This document shows positions 34,901 through 48,254 of a stretch of DNA of 64,000 bases, piece after piece (the stretch's first letter is position 1; each line of letters begins with the position of its first letter). Source of the stretch: Takifugu bimaculatus (Eukaryota; Chordata; Actinopteri; Tetraodontiformes; Tetraodontidae); NCBI GenBank assembly GCA_004026145.2, contig CP034993.1, forward strand, positions 9,040,770 to 9,104,769, given 5' to 3'. The notes below the pieces were generated by a model. It had not been told where the DNA came from. It ran no database searches and saw only the letters and a program-made list of their open reading frames with translations. Position numbers and translations under genes: made by a program.

Positions 34901-35689
34901 ATCGAGCATCCATAACTAATCAGAGCAAAACTTTCCCTGGCAACGACAGCGATTATCTGAGGATGGTTCTCTATTTATTTAGGCTGGGAAATCAGGCGTG
35001 AACCACTGAATCCATTGAAAAATAAAAAGTCAAGGTCAGAGGAGCCGCGGTAGCACGTTTATGGCGCAGTCATTGAACCAACGGAATCTGCTATTTCTGA
35101 CTCCTTTTCACAGGATGAATGCTTCTTTGAGTCTGGGAGACGGTTCTGTGATGCTTTTGATAAAATCAGTGGGTCCAGTGATCTGTTTGTGCTCATGATA
35201 AAAACTGTACTGATTAAAGTGTTTATTAGACTGAGCCGGTCCGAAGGTTGTCTGAAACCTGCTTTATCTTCTCAGAATAAATAGTAATTTACCTCCCTGC
35301 TTTCTCACTTTCTGCTTTTCACCTGACAGACGCAGCGTCTTCATTCAAACACTCGACTCAGCGGCGTGCGTTTCCTCTCGGCTCCGTCGGAGGCTTCTCT
35401 CTCTCCGGTCATAATTATCGACACAGCTGATGGAACAGCGACAGCAGCTATTCATCACTGTTGTGGCATCATTAGTTCGGTAATTCCTCCGAACGCGGGT
35501 CAGCTAAACAATCTGCAGCTAACCAGCGTTGATTCATCAGCAGCCTATCAGAGTGTGTCAGAGTGATCTGGACTGACATTGATTAGTCTGATGAGAATAT
35601 CGAAATATCTGATAAAAAATACATTTTAATGACTCAGTAGGTAAAAATTCTTTATTTGTACATCTAATCTACTGCTTATGCGCTGACAT
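34901..35689. other. no gene seen
   Basis: Unique sequence with short frames; no recognised feature. Confidence 0.5.
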
Positions 35690-35690
35690 T

Positions 35691-35723
35691 TAGACTTTGA
35701 TGGGTCTTAGTCATCAAAGTCTA
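35691..35723. repeat. perfect 12-bp inverted repeat (hairpin)
   Basis: TAGACTTTGATG and CATCAAAGTCTA flank a 9-nt loop. The stem is perfect. No larger transposon or terminal repeat structure surrounds it. Confidence 0.85.
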
Positions 35724-36839
35724 GGACGACGCCACCTTCCCGAGGTAAAGACGCGGAAGCGATTCGACTGACAGGTGAGCAGGAAATTATGTTTTTTAGT
35801 TGCGAATGCAAGAACTGAGGAAGAGGTTCAATGGAATAATCTGTCAGGAGAGATTTAGGAAAAATTTCTCATAAAATGGTCGTAAATAATACAGTTTTAA
35901 ATCGAATGACGGTAAGAGAAGATTCCAATGCATTACTGCCATTTTTAGTGCTGGAACTCTCGTTAATAACTGTCTGTGAAAGTAGAGAGAGGCACTTTAG
36001 AGCAACATTTCTGGATTTTAAAGTTGAACAGTCACTGGGCGACACACCAGTTCAACGCTCGGAAACAGGTTTGTCGTCTCGAGAACAAAGAACAAGAACA
36101 AAATTTGCGGTCAGGATGCTTCATACCTAACGAGAACTTGCCTTCACAGGCTCCGCCCCCTGCAGCAAGCGTCGCGCGTGCTCTCCGTCTGTCCACCTTT
36201 GCCATTTTTTCACCCTCCCCTCTTTGTGACAAACTCTCTCCTACCAATCACACGATATTCCTCTAAACAGAAACAACCAGCTGAGTTAGCTGCGGGTCCG
36301 TTGGGAGCGCTAACGTCTACCGTGTGGTCGTTCTGGACGCCACACGTTAAGGCGCACGTGGCAAACGACCTGCTGTCATCAGGATGCGACAGCCGGTCTC
36401 ACGCTGCAATGTCCCGCTGACAGAAATTGATGTTGGACATCTTTAGATTGCCGATATATCAAAGCTGTGTGCATCAGCGGAGGATATACATCGAGTGCGT
36501 CGGGGGCCCGGAGGCCGCCGTGACGAAACGTCGATATCCGCTGAGCTCGGGGTGAGAATGGGCCGCTGCTCCACAAATCAATCCCAATGAATTTCTCAAT
36601 AACTTCCGCGGCATGTCGTTAAAGTTTAGACCAACTGGGGAGCGAAAGAGAAACATAAATAACAAAGACGCGACAGTCTGCCCACCTCCTTGGAGACAAC
36701 GCGCCGCTGGCTCGCCGCCATCTGAAGAAATGTCAGCACGAAGGGAGAGCTTTGGTTTATGAGCACCTGGAAAGGGGACAAAGAAAAAAAGTTGGTGGGT
36801 GAGTGGGAGTCAAAGAAGAAAAAAAATACTTAAATTAAT
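35724..36839. other. no gene seen
   Basis: Unique sequence. GACAG|GTGAGC near 35,770-35,779 is donor-like without an exon partner. Confidence 0.5.
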
Positions 36840-36985
36840 CCTCTAAAAGCCTTTTAGCAATATTGGCCTCCCACAGAGATCTGGTAGCGCACACAGAGAC
36901 CACTTCCCATCATTTAATTCCAGCCAAAATTTAATTTAGTCCGAGAGCGATTCATTTTGTTAAATGATTGTGTTGCCCACCCACC
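36840..36985. promoter_or_regulatory. candidate conserved non-coding element
   Basis: A repeat-free block with CATCATTTAATTCCAGCC, AAAATTTAATTTAGTCC and TTTTGTTAAATGATTGTG. Composition-based inference only. Confidence 0.22.
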
Positions 36986-37016
36986 AGCCGCCACCTCCCA
37001 ACGTGCTTACATTCAT

Positions 37017-37166
37017 ACACACACACACACACACACACCTTCAGTCAGGGACACACACACTCGGGTGACTGTGTGACCGTTTTGTTTTTGGATTGATGGC
37101 ATTCGTGGATACACATGACACACATTCAACACGTCCTATGAGGACCGGCCTCACTCCTATAACACA

Positions 37167-37231
<65 letters not shown>
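37017..37231. repeat. two (CA)n tracts
   Basis: CA runs at 37,017-37,039 and 37,166-37,231, separated by about 125 bp containing further CACA words. Confidence 0.97.
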
Positions 37232-38109
37232 CTGACATATTTTGTGACAGGGACTTTTTGCTGAGTCGCTGAGATTAACCTCGAGTCTTCTTCAGTGTCC
37301 CAGCGAATATTTTCCACGTGTCTCTCAAATGACACCTGACGTGTTGCAGACGTCTCTGAACACAAACGCTAAACTGGCCGCCGCTAGCAGCTCCTCTTCA
37401 GCCCCCCTGCAGCTCCCCCTGAAGATAACGAAGGTGCATGATGGACCTCCTGCGTCGGCCCGGCACTGGCGCCACGGAGGTCTTTGAGGTCGTATCGGTA
37501 ATTCAGAGCAAAAGCACAACATTCTCAAATGCACAATGCTGCCCTCTGATTGGTTGGAACACATTGTGGTTGGGGGGGGAGCTTTAATGGACAATATGGA
37601 GCCTACAGTGACTGGACTTCCTTGACTCTCCTCTCATGAGACAAGTTTAAGATAAAACAGCTCCTGTAGGGAGCAATTCATGTCCTGTAAAAAAAAAGAA
37701 AGAAGGTTGATAGATCCAGTTAATGACCGAAGGGCTGTGACGTCTTCAGTGATGTGGAACGTCCACTCCTCCTCGAACATCCTCGTGGTGTGTGGAACAT
37801 AAAACATCTGGTTTGTAATGCAGATCTAAAGAGATTATGTGCGGCTGCACTACTACTGTTATAGCTGTTGATCAGTTAGGAATGTTATTTAAAACGTTAT
37901 TTGGGGATTGTTATCAGTGGTCTACAGATGACCATTAGTTTAAAAAAGTTCTCCAGCTAAGAGCACGCAGTTTTGCAGAGAACAAGGGCGAGCTGATTGG
38001 TTTATTGTGTGGTGCAGACTCAGCCGTGCTTAATTCACTGATGACGTCCTTGTAAACCCTGGCGTAGGATCTGTTTTTTATTTAGATCATCCATCCAAGG
38101 CGGTAGATA
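37232..38109. other. no gene seen
   Basis: Unique sequence, no recognised feature. Confidence 0.5.
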
Positions 38110-38445
38110 ATCAAAAGAGAGCACTTGTAAAGGCTTTAATCAGCCATATATCACCACACAGACAGAGATCTGAAAAGAAACATGAGCAACACAGGCCTCT
38201 TCTCCCTCTTATCTACTAAATTAATGCAGAAGTCATATTTCCCAGTCTCATAAATGCATTTAAATAATAAAAAACTGGTCAGCCTGAATGCAGTTGACAG
38301 ATAAACCACCGCAGACACTGCGAATCGGTTCTTCGACGTTCCGGTCGCGCTCAGACCAGGAGCAGAAGCCCTCCAGATCACATTTGTCCACTCATTACAG
38401 CGTTATTCATTATTTCCAGCAGGATTAATCGCCTTTATAGTCCGC
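38110..38445. promoter_or_regulatory. candidate conserved non-coding element with bicoid-type sites
   Basis: This contains GGCTTTAATCAGCCATATATC near its start and GGATTAATC at 38,422-38,430, a bicoid/OTX-like word on both strands. CGTTATTCATTATTTCC lies just upstream. No repeats or recognised frame. Confidence 0.25.
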
Positions 38446-38669
38446 GGTGGAACGATGGGTGAGGAAATGAAGCGGTTCTTCTGTTAAAGCCGCCGGCACG
38501 TTGATGTCAACGACAAAAAAATAATCACAGAGTATTTGATCAGTTACAGGCCGCGTTGCTCCGAAGCAACTCTGTGACAGACAGTTTGTAGTATTTTACA
38601 AGGTTTGACCTTTTTATGTACCACCTGTGAGGAAATCTCCACATCAAACATTTCTCTGGAAGAATCCGT
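38446..38669. other. no gene seen
   Basis: Unique sequence. Confidence 0.5.

Positions 38670-38728
<59 letters not shown>
38670..38728. repeat. (CA)n microsatellite
   Basis: About 29 CA units. It produces Cys-Val and Thr-His repeat frames that are artefacts. Confidence 0.98.
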
Positions 38729-38730
<2 letters not shown>

Positions 38731-40569
38731 AGGCCCACCACCATCAAAGCCCATGTTTGATGTTCACCCCATGGGAGTCTGTGGCAAAAAAGCTCAAGAC
38801 TCAAGATTGGAGTTTTCCGTTGAACAATATCCTGCAACTCCACGGTGACAAGGTCCAGATTCACGGAACAGCAAAGGTCCTTAATGACCTTTGCTGCGGA
38901 CGTCGTTGGGCTGTATGGGGAAGAAAAGGTCGGCGCAGATAAGAACACTCGGATCTTTGAATGAGTTTCCTGAGGCTCTTCCGTGCAGATTGTGTCAGAA
39001 TTTATCGCAAACTAACGATGAGTGCTCGTTTATTTCAGCTCTTCACATTCATGGTGGGGACGTGTGTCCAGATGTGGTCAAACAAGAGAGAAGAAATGAA
39101 AAAAAGAGACGCCACAGAGGTTCACACAGTGAGATTTTTAAAAAGAAACAACTCTTCATTCCAAAATATTCGGCAACCCTGTATTACTGTCCAAAAGCCT
39201 TCCATCAAACTCTTTTGTGCCATTCTTTAAACTTTCTGGGTCAAGTGTTTTCCTATTCTTGTGGGCCAATTTGCAGTTAGATATGTGTGCATAACATTAG
39301 TTATTATTTGAACTTGGATTGTAACATCTTTCAGGCAACACAATGTTGATTTCTACTAAAATGCTAAGAAAAATAAATGGATCAAGATATGACTGTTGAC
39401 TGTTGCCACGACGATAGCCGTGGTACCGGTGTGCCTCTGCTTTGATATCCTGCTTTTTTCCCCCATTTTTCCTAATTGTAGACCCAGATTTAAAGTGATT
39501 AATCTTCGGTTTCAGTCGTGTATCTCTGACATGAGTGATGCAGTAAAATCTATTTAGCGCTGCTGACTCCCGGGCGAGGTCAGGACGTCCATTCTGTGGC
39601 AGTGTTCTCCTCTCTGGACTTAAACATATTATCTGACAGCAGAGACAGAGCTGGGAGGTACAGAAAGAAGCAAGATTAATGGTTCAGAGAGGTGCGTTGG
39701 GTCTGAAACCCGCAATTTTCAATGTCACTGAGGTGACTCTCTTTACCTGAGCCGGTCCACAAAGGTGAGTAAAGCTGATGGAACCACTGAGTCCAGGGAA
39801 GGTTATTTATTTCAGACATCCATCAGTTTGATGATTTCTGAAAGAGACGGTGAGCAGAGAGTTGGACCTTTGACCCGGTTTCTATATGGTCACGACACAC
39901 TTCAGGACTTGATTTCATGGCGTTTCTGCTTGTTTTTGACCTGTTTTCAGGTGGCCTGATTAATCCTGAGCAGCCCCAATCAGAGGGCATTTGTGAAGCC
40001 TAATAGAGCGCTCAATGGTTCCCTCACAGACCCCCGTGGGTTTCATTTCACGTCAAAAGATTTGATTCAGGCAAACAACTTTTAGGACTCAACCCAATAG
40101 GTAAGGTCCAGCTGCAGGGCAGGGCAGAGATGAGGACAGAGTCTGAAGAAATGTCAACGCTTTTGTACACAATTTTAACAATTGGAGTTATTACTTTGTT
40201 AATTCACACCACGCTATATTTAATAAATGAATAAATCATGCTTGGCTATTTGTCAGCTGTAGCCAGCCCATTAAGCTCTCCGCCTATTGATTTACCGACC
40301 CACTCCACAAGGTCATCTGTTGATCTACTAGTCGTGTCGCAGTCGACTGTTTTCATCACCGTCACGTCCTCCATTTTATACAGTTCTATTCAATTTGTGT
40401 TTGTCAAACTTTTGACTACACGTCTCAAGAAAAAGTAACGTTAAGACTCCTAGTGAGAAGTTAGCTAGCAGCCTGTTGAGTGTCCTCACACAGTGTCAGC
40501 TTTGTATCTAACTGCTAATAAAAGGTCCTCGTCTTCTTCAATAAAAGAAAGTTACATAAAAAACACACA
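38729..40569. other. no gene seen
   Basis: Unique sequence. CAAAG|GTGAGTA near 39,758-39,769 is a good donor word, but no acceptor upstream defines an exon. AATAAAAG words at 40,517 and 40,541 could act as polyadenylation signals, but no transcript is identified. Confidence 0.45.
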
Positions 40570-40790
40570 GTTCCATTGATTTATTTACTGCAACTATTAC
40601 AATAGAGATCGTGTCCAGGCCAATCACTGATGGCCAAAGTCTGACCCTGGAACGAGCTACAGTGGCAGGAACATCTCCCTTTCAACAGGAAGAAACCTTG
40701 AGCAGGACCAGGCTCATAGAGGGGGACCATTCTGCTGCTGGCCAGCCAGGCAAAGGAGGTGCAGAAGGACAGTAGCTCTAAAAACTGTAA
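40570..40790 (+). repeat. possible interspersed fish repeat fragment
   Basis: TTTCAACAGGAAGAAACCTT, GAGCAGGACCAGGCTCATAG and GGGGGACCATTCTGCTGCTG form a word series I recall as recurrent in fish genomes. There is no second copy in the window to confirm it, and no ends are visible. Confidence 0.4.
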
Positions 40791-43182
40791 ATTCTATTTG
40801 TTAAGACTACTAAAAAAACTAAAAACAACATAGAAAATGTGAAATTGAAATAAGAAATTCAGACACGTGTCTTTTTGTTTTAAACAGTGCTGTAATAACT
40901 GGATAGGATTTCCAAATATTTTCCCCCACGACGGTACAGGCCTGATATTGAGCCGTCGGAGACCGAAAATAAAATTAAACGGCAAATGCCAGAGAGGATC
41001 TTACAAGATTTGTATTGACAAGGTTTGGGCTGAAGGCTACTTCAAAGCTTTGCTGTATGATGTTTGCGATGTGATGCTGAAATGGCCTCGGGGTATTCCC
41101 TTTGGTGTCAAGAAAGGATACTAATGGAATGATGACTTTCCAGCACGGCAGCAGATAGCTGCTGGGTCTCCTCTCCTGCTCCGGGAATTGAGCACTTGAG
41201 TTTTTGATGCAATTTTAATCCACAGAACTTTGTGGGCATCCGTTCAGAAGCCCAGACGCGTGCTACTGTAGGCCATCACGTGCCGATGTTGTCCATTAGA
41301 TTAGCGACTATAATCTGCGCCTTCACAGCTAAACTCATTTCTTATGTATGATACTGCCTGCACCGTATGTGCTCCTCCTCAGGGACGGCCGTCCAACCGT
41401 TAGCATTTACTAATTTAGCAACTTGTGAAGTTATTTTATGTTTATCCAACATAGCGACTTGAGGGTTTGAATATCTAAAGACAACAACAGTCTTAATTGC
41501 CAGAATTGAAGTATTTTGTGAGATATACTGTATGTAAAAAGTTTTTTTTGATAATCTTCAGTTCACTGACTGGTGTGCATGGTCGAGCGACTCGCACGCA
41601 TTTAGAAAATGTCTTAATGTGGGTGCAGAACATTCTACTCTGCGTGTGACGGAATTGAAGGTTAGATGTAAATAAAAAGCGCTTTGCTCTATTGAAATCC
41701 TTCCTTTTATTCAGCCCTCAAAGCTTCCCAACCTCCGCATTCACCTCTGAGACTTTTTCCCCGTGCTGGTCATGTGCTGTATAGAGACGCCGCTGCTGCG
41801 TCTACGACCCTGGAGGCTACGCACACGTACCCCGTGAAGGCACGCGATTGATTTTATAGCTGATTTTGTCCCAGTGTTGCACGTTAAACCTTGGGTGGCA
41901 ACAACAGTCGACTCTCATTTTCCAGAGCAAACATGTGAGGCAGGCAGCGTTCTTTAGCTTAACCTTGTCATAGAGACCGAGGCCTTGGCGTGTTGGCCGA
42001 GGCCGCCGCCGCTGTTACGCTTTCATTTGTTCATTTGGCCTGGCTGCAGTGAAATTGCCCTGACGTTATGGCTCGGCCTCTCGCGTTCAGACGCCCGCCT
42101 AAAGGTGCAGCGCGTCAAATAAAGCGCGGAGCTCTCGTTTTATTGAAAATGCTCCCGCCGTAACTCAGTTTCTGGCAGGACGCGCGTGAATTATTCCGGT
42201 TTTGTGTCTGGAGGCTGATGGAAACTGGGAAAACAAACAACATACTGTATAATGGGACGGACGTGGTGAAATGGAATCTGCCGCTGTAATGTTCAGGCTG
42301 TGATTATGTGCAATTTAATCACGTTTTGTGTTTTTCCTCTTTCAGAACATTCGGACCGGGGGGTCTCCGCAGCTGAAGCCAATCAATCACTGAAAATTGG
42401 TGGTTCGCTGCCCAGTTCTGGTCGAGTGCCCTTGAGCAGAATTCCGAATCACAGATGCCACAGATGGCTGCTCCACTAGTGAATCTGTGTGTCTGGGGCA
42501 CTTTGCATGGGAAGTAACGTATCGCTCACGACGCTAGTCGGCATCCTGGCACCGTTGCCTCTCACCACTGAGTCAGTGTGGGTGGAAATAGGCAAATATG
42601 GCAACTGGTGTAAACAGCCTGAGTGAAAGTCCAATTGTCCTTCATCTGTCTGGGTTTGTTTTGTATTTTCTATGCAGAGAGAGTGAAAAAAAGAAATATT
42701 AGATATAAGACACTTAAACTGAATTCATGTCTGTGCATCAGCTGTTTATGGGAACTATGTGCACAGTGGAGTTTATCCTGAAGCCGCTCCGTTGGTGTTG
42801 GTGTCCGCTTCTAAGACAGAGTGCCTGTTCAGATTTGAGCTATGATCAATTGAACTGGTCCACATGTAGCAGAAGAAGGAAATAAGAGAAAGATGGAGTG
42901 GATCAATGATCTTTGGAGTCATTCATGAGCAGTTACTCATCAGTACCGACCTCTGAAGTTACACCGTATCGACTCTGTAAGTTTGATCCAGAAAATAAAA
43001 GGCAACGCACAACAACCTACGGTCACTATGGAGGTCATATGGGCCATCGGTTTTTAAAATATCCCATTATTTTACACAAAAGTAATAAATAAAAGTAATG
43101 ATGGATCAGCTGTTTGGATCACTGCGATATTCTTTTGCTGCAGAAGTGACCAGTGTGCTTTTAAAAAGGGCAGGAAATGATT
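40791..43182. other. no gene seen
   Basis: Unique sequence. The 85-codon plus-strand frame at 40,867-41,124 has no recognisable motif. CpG-rich words near 41,990-42,130 do not extend into an island. Confidence 0.45.
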
Positions 43183-43210
43183 CGAGTCCTGGTCAGACGA
43201 CCAGGACTCG
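43183..43210. repeat. perfect 12-bp hairpin with 4-nt loop
   Basis: CGAGTCCTGGTC, loop AGAC, GACCAGGACTCG. The stem is GC-rich and perfect, so it should fold stably as RNA or as a cruciform. No run of T follows on either side that would make it a Pol III or bacterial-type terminator. Confidence 0.9.
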
Positions 43211-43539
43211 CTCTGTTTGTCTCTACCAAGGCTCAGTTGAGCTCTCATTGAGCTCATTAGATTCCTAATGGGACCATTAAGGACAAGCTCAGAATTCTCG
43301 GGATCTGTAGGTGCCTTTCTAAACCGCCTGACAACCCAGATTGTGAAAGGAGGACAAATTTGTCAAGTGAGGCGAATAATTGCTTCCACGGGATACTTTG
43401 GGGGGGGGCAAACAAAAGCTGCAGTCTTCAGCAGTCAGTGGAGTGTATCCACCTCTCCCAAACACCGGCGATCTCCAGTGAATGCATGAAATAAAAAAAG
43501 TTGCTAGTCTGGACTTTTAGTAGAGCAGCTTGTTAGAGC
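43211..43539. other. no gene seen
   Basis: Unique sequence with a short G-run (43,400-43,408). Confidence 0.5.
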
Positions 43540-43750
43540 TCAGATGAGGCCGTGACTCAGTCGGCAGACCTACTGTCTGGACTATTTAATTGCAAGCATT
43601 TTCACCAAAAGTTTGCCTCATTGTTGATATTAGGTTACCATGACAACACTGCCACTCAGGCAACCTGGGCGCCTGTTGGAGATGATTCATTTCCTCCTGC
43701 TCTCAAATCCATTTCCTGACAATCTGCTGCAAAATTGGATGAACTTCTGA
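43540..43750. promoter_or_regulatory. candidate regulatory block with RFX X-box
   Basis: GTTACCATGACAAC at 43,634-43,647 fits the X-box pattern (RYYRYY, two-base spacer, RRNRAC). It sits in a repeat-free block with ATTTAATTGCAAGCATTTTC upstream and GGAGATGATTCATTTCC downstream. Confidence 0.33.
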
Positions 43751-45479
43751 GGACTTCCTGATCGGCTCACTGGACTTTTTGAAGGCTAACTGAACACTGC
43801 AGCATGTGCAAACACACACTTTGGCCCCCTACGCGGGTCCTTGTATGGACGACAAACAAAAACACCTCTCATTCATTTTACCAAAAAGCAAACAAGACAC
43901 TCGGAGGAGGCAGTCTCTATTAATGAAGGCCGGGTCTCTTGTCATTCTCTATTGTTGTACTTCAGGTATTTTGAAATGTTCTTTGGAAAAAGGTGCGCTA
44001 GCAAATATTTGCATCAGTCAGTAGCTACTGCTCGCTCCTTCTCCTCCTCTTTGGGCTGTTGGAGGCTGCTGAGCACACACTAGCGAGACATCCTTGTCTC
44101 AAGTGGACAGACACAATTAATCCCAGGGACAGTGGAGACTTGCTGACAAAGCAAGATAAGGTATCAGGCGGTGCACGCCGATACACCTGACCTGTTGCAC
44201 ATGAGCGTAGTTGAGCCTTTATTGCATATACAGTATATTTAAAGAGAAGGATGCCGACGTCCTGCGTTTGTCTCCTAAGCAATGAACACACACTCTTGTA
44301 CTCTTTACACAGCTGCTTTCACAGTCATATCGCTCCATTCTAACAGACGAGCTACATGTGTAGGAAAAAGAGCTCCAGATTTTACATGTAAAGACGCATT
44401 TGTGGAAGCTCTTGCTTCTCTCAATCTATATTTCTTTAGGTTATTTCTTTAGGTCGGGGTACTGTATATAATTGTACATTTACTTCCATGAAGCTTTTAT
44501 CCTAAGTGCTGTTTGTGTAACCAGAGAGAAAGAAAGTGGTTTTTTTCTCTTTTTCTGTTTTGATAATGGTGCTGGGAAGAATCCTACTACAACTGGCATT
44601 TACTTTTGATTATTTGAAGTATTGATGTAGAATATGAAGGGCAAAGTTAAAAAAAACAACAACACAACGTTTGACATACGTTAAACACACATAAATACAT
44701 ATTTGAAAAGGGGTGAGAAGAAACATAACTTAAGAGCTCCCACCTTGTTTCTTTAAAAAACACCAATACACCCACTTCCTGTTGTAAACCTTTCTAGATT
44801 TTAGTTTGTATGTGTTTGTGTGTGTTGCAACTTAGATGTTGGGACTTGAATCTTATCACTCTGGAGGCAAACGTGCAAGAAGTCATTCAAGTCTCTAAGA
44901 ACCGAATTCTACTAACACTAGAATAAAAATATGTATCAGATTAACAAAGCAGCCGGAGTTCATTTAGTCCTTCATTCAACAATGGTTCCTATCTTCTCAT
45001 GATCTTATCACAATCTAAAAGCTCTTTTGAGAGATTAAAGGTGTGATGTCCATCTATTTTATCGGGCCCAAAGGCCACCTCTGGTTCTTCTATTCTAGAT
45101 GATGTAACTGGTAATTACGTCTTTAGGACAAAGGATGCCCAGGTTGGTCTCTGCAGAAAGGCCCTTAGTTACAGTCTGCTGGAGTGCTTGCAACATTTCC
45201 GTTTATCTATCACACAAGAGGGCCGATAAATTGGTGATTTGTATTGCCCCACCGACACAAATGTTGCCTTCAAACAAGATCTGTACTACAGCAACCAGGA
45301 CAACCTGATGACAAGCGAGCTACTAGAACAAGACAGTAAAGGATTACTGTAGTTCCCAGAATATGAAATATAAATGATGTAAACATCGCTTTCGCTGTCA
45401 TCGCCTACAAAAGCTTTTCCTGGTCTCCACATCGCCATTTCCCTCCTCTGCAGCAACTAGAGAGGGTGAATTCCACATC
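43751..45479. other. no gene seen
   Basis: Unique AT-rich sequence, no recognised feature. Confidence 0.5.
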
Positions 45480-45965
45480 AAGATAGCGAGCTCTCATTAG
45501 CCGCTATATCTCACCAAAAAAGTCTGGCTATGAAGGAAGGAATCAGGCTCTATTTAAAGCAATGCCGTCAGGAGTTCAGCGATAATGCTCTTTACATCAT
45601 TTTGTCCTTGCCTTTATCTTGAGCTTCTTAAGGAGCAGGCAACACGCAAAGTCATTAGGGACACAATAACTCCTCGTCTAATTAGATGGGGAGAGATCAG
45701 ATGCCTGGTGCACCACAAGGCAGACCCACTTACCATCATCATTCATTCCAACCAGGGCTGTCTGGTACATTGCGACTGTTAGCTACAGCACTGTTTGCTT
45801 CTTTGTCCCCTGACTAAAGACTGGAGCGTCCTCGGCCTTTGGCTGAGAAGACGGAGTCTGATTAGCTGCGGCGGTCTTTTCAGAGTCGCCCTGAACTCAC
45901 GAATTCTTGCTTATGAATCAGCAGATCTCATCAGCCGGGCTTTCATTTGGAATTTTGTTCTATTT
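45480..45965. promoter_or_regulatory. candidate conserved non-coding element
   Basis: A long repeat-free block with TAATTA at 45,679-45,684 inside CGTCTAATTAGATGGGG, plus CATTAGCCGCTATATC and TGATTAGCTGCGG. On the minus strand GATGATG|GTAAGTGG (donor at about 45,730-45,735) adds a splice-like word. The evenness of the block resembles vertebrate ultraconserved-type DNA; conservation was not tested. Confidence 0.3.
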
Positions 45966-47199
45966 TTAACAGGAGATGGACATATTAGGAACTGAATGAT
46001 ACCTACACTTGGCAGATGCCTGGGGGTGTTGTTTCTATGGCGATGGGTTTGTGGTGAGTTTCCTCTCTTATCTCTATTCTTCACGCTCCGTGTCTCTCTG
46101 AAGGTTGCTCAGGTGAGAAGCTCCTGCTCATAGCTGCATATTCAGGATCTCAAACTGAAAAATAGGTTCAGACGACAGGAATTCAGCTGGGCGTAGAACA
46201 GACTGACCACCCTTCTGACTCTGAACATGCAAAAATTCTTCCCCAAACATCATTGTAGAAGACCATCAGACATATTCCTGCCTAAACAGTGTCTCAGTGA
46301 TGGATGGTCCCAACAGTCAAACTCCAGTCTTTGGTGTCCACAGATCCCTTCAGTAGGGACATGGGAGTCTTTGCTTCCAGCCGCTGTGATGCTTTGTTGT
46401 CCAGTCTGCCTGCGGGCCATGTTGATGAAGGCAGATGATGGTTCACATCGGTGTTCCACCCCAATCAAAACAGAGCAAGAATTTAAGCTAACGGCGTGAG
46501 TCTAAGCGTGCTGCTGTAAGGTATCTTAGTCAACGTCTAATAGTATCACAGGTTTTCTTCATAAAGGCAGATTTTACGTCAGTGCAGTCCAAACAAGTGC
46601 AGCATTCAGAAGACTATAAATAAAGTGCACAGTGCTGCGGTTTCTGCAGTGTCTGGGCACTGTCACCCTCTGGCTATCTGAAACTACAAATGCTGCAGCC
46701 AAGTCCGGCAGCACCAGGGCTTCTTCTTCTTCTCCTGAGTGTTTTTCTCTTGTTTTCATCCACTTGCAATTGCAATCTGCCCAAGGCCAAGTAGACTGAA
46801 AGCATAAGTAGAAGTCAGCACTACAGTAGATTCAGGTTTCCTCCCAGGCAATTTGCCCTAATGGATTCCAGAAGTGTGCGCCCGGGTCAAGATGCAGAGT
46901 ATTGAGTGCTGTCTCGTTTTTTTTTTTTTCCGACACATCCCATCGTCCCTTTTTCCTCTGACCCACAGATGCTCTAACAATGGGGTGACTTCAGTGGAGT
47001 CAGTCAGCCTGAAATCAGGCGATGAATTTTAGACATTTGGTCAAATAGGACCGTACTCTTGAATTTAGACCTCAGCTAAATGCTTTTAAGTGTGCATTCG
47101 GATCCCCGTTTCCCTTTTTTATCCAGTTAACGCTGCCAGTTACCGCAGACTCACATTGTGAAAATGTTTTGGATCACTCCAGCAAATTCAGATAAAAAA
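45966..47199. other. no gene seen
   Basis: Unique sequence with a short T-run near 46,917-46,930. Short frames have no recognised motif. Confidence 0.5.
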
Positions 47200-47480
47200 A
47201 CAGTGTTGAGTCCTAACAAACACCATTTTCCATCTTTATTAATTGCTTCTAAATGCTCCTAAATCATCCCTGCCCTGTAAAGTGAACGCTACTGGATGAA
47301 GCTTATCTAAATTCCCAGTAACACAGCCTAGACAAGTGACATTTCATTGGTCTTGGCTGTGCACGTGTGATGAAACAATCAGTGATTTTAATTACAGAGA
47401 ATTGGTGGCTCATCAGAGCATCTTAGCCACCGTGTTTGATCTGAAGCCCCTCCCACAGGGAGTGAGGGTGCATTGGCCCG
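47200..47480. promoter_or_regulatory. candidate conserved non-coding element
   Basis: Repeat-free block with CTTTATTAATTGCTTC, CATTTCATTGGTCTTGG (CCAAT-like on the minus strand) and GTGATTTTAATTACAGAG. Composition-based inference. Confidence 0.25.
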
Positions 47481-48254
47481 CCAGGCCGGGCGGGTAGCCG
47501 CTGCCACGCGCTTTCATCCCCTTCTCCAATTAAGTCCACTCAGCCCCTGGTCCTATAACATGCGTGTGCAAATGCCGCTCTTGCATACGGACGCATCGCA
47601 TCCTGTCCGCTCAGCTCAATCAGATCAACGCGTGGAAAACTCTTTGGTGCTTCAGCCGGGCTCTGTTTCAGAGAGACCACAGCGCTATTGATCAAAGCGC
47701 TCAGACGTGTCCAGGCTCCTCTCCCCCAGTGCATTGTTGAAGCCAAAGGAGCCTAACAACAACAAACATCTCTGCTGCTACTGCCTGGCTCTCTCTGATT
47801 AGCTGCCGGGGAGATATTTTTAGAGGATCCCGGCTTCTTTGAAGAGGAAGAGAAGCGGAACCCAACCCTACCCCCAATCTAAAGAAGAGATATCCTTTGT
47901 TCATTTTTGTGCTTGTTCAAGCTGAATCCGCCTATAAACATATTTATTATCCAAGCCTGGTTATTAACGCACGGTTATTGTGCCTAAAAGTCAGACACTG
48001 CGAAGTGAAGATAACCATTGTTTCAATTAATCAATTAATCGTTTCAATAAACACATTGTTCAATAATAGACAATACTATTAAACCCACAGTCATTTAATA
48101 CCAATCAATTGTCCCTCAATTCCAATTTTTCACTGTTCATTGTCTCAAAAATGATAGCGAGTCTTTAGGCTGAGTAAAATCCATTAAGTCCTGAATACTT
48201 TGTTACAGAAATACAGGGGGTATTCACACATGCATGCAGTAATTATTCATTAGT
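47481..48254. other. no gene seen
   Basis: Unique sequence. An AT-rich part (about 48,018-48,120) has repeated TCAATTAATC-type words. Confidence 0.5.
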
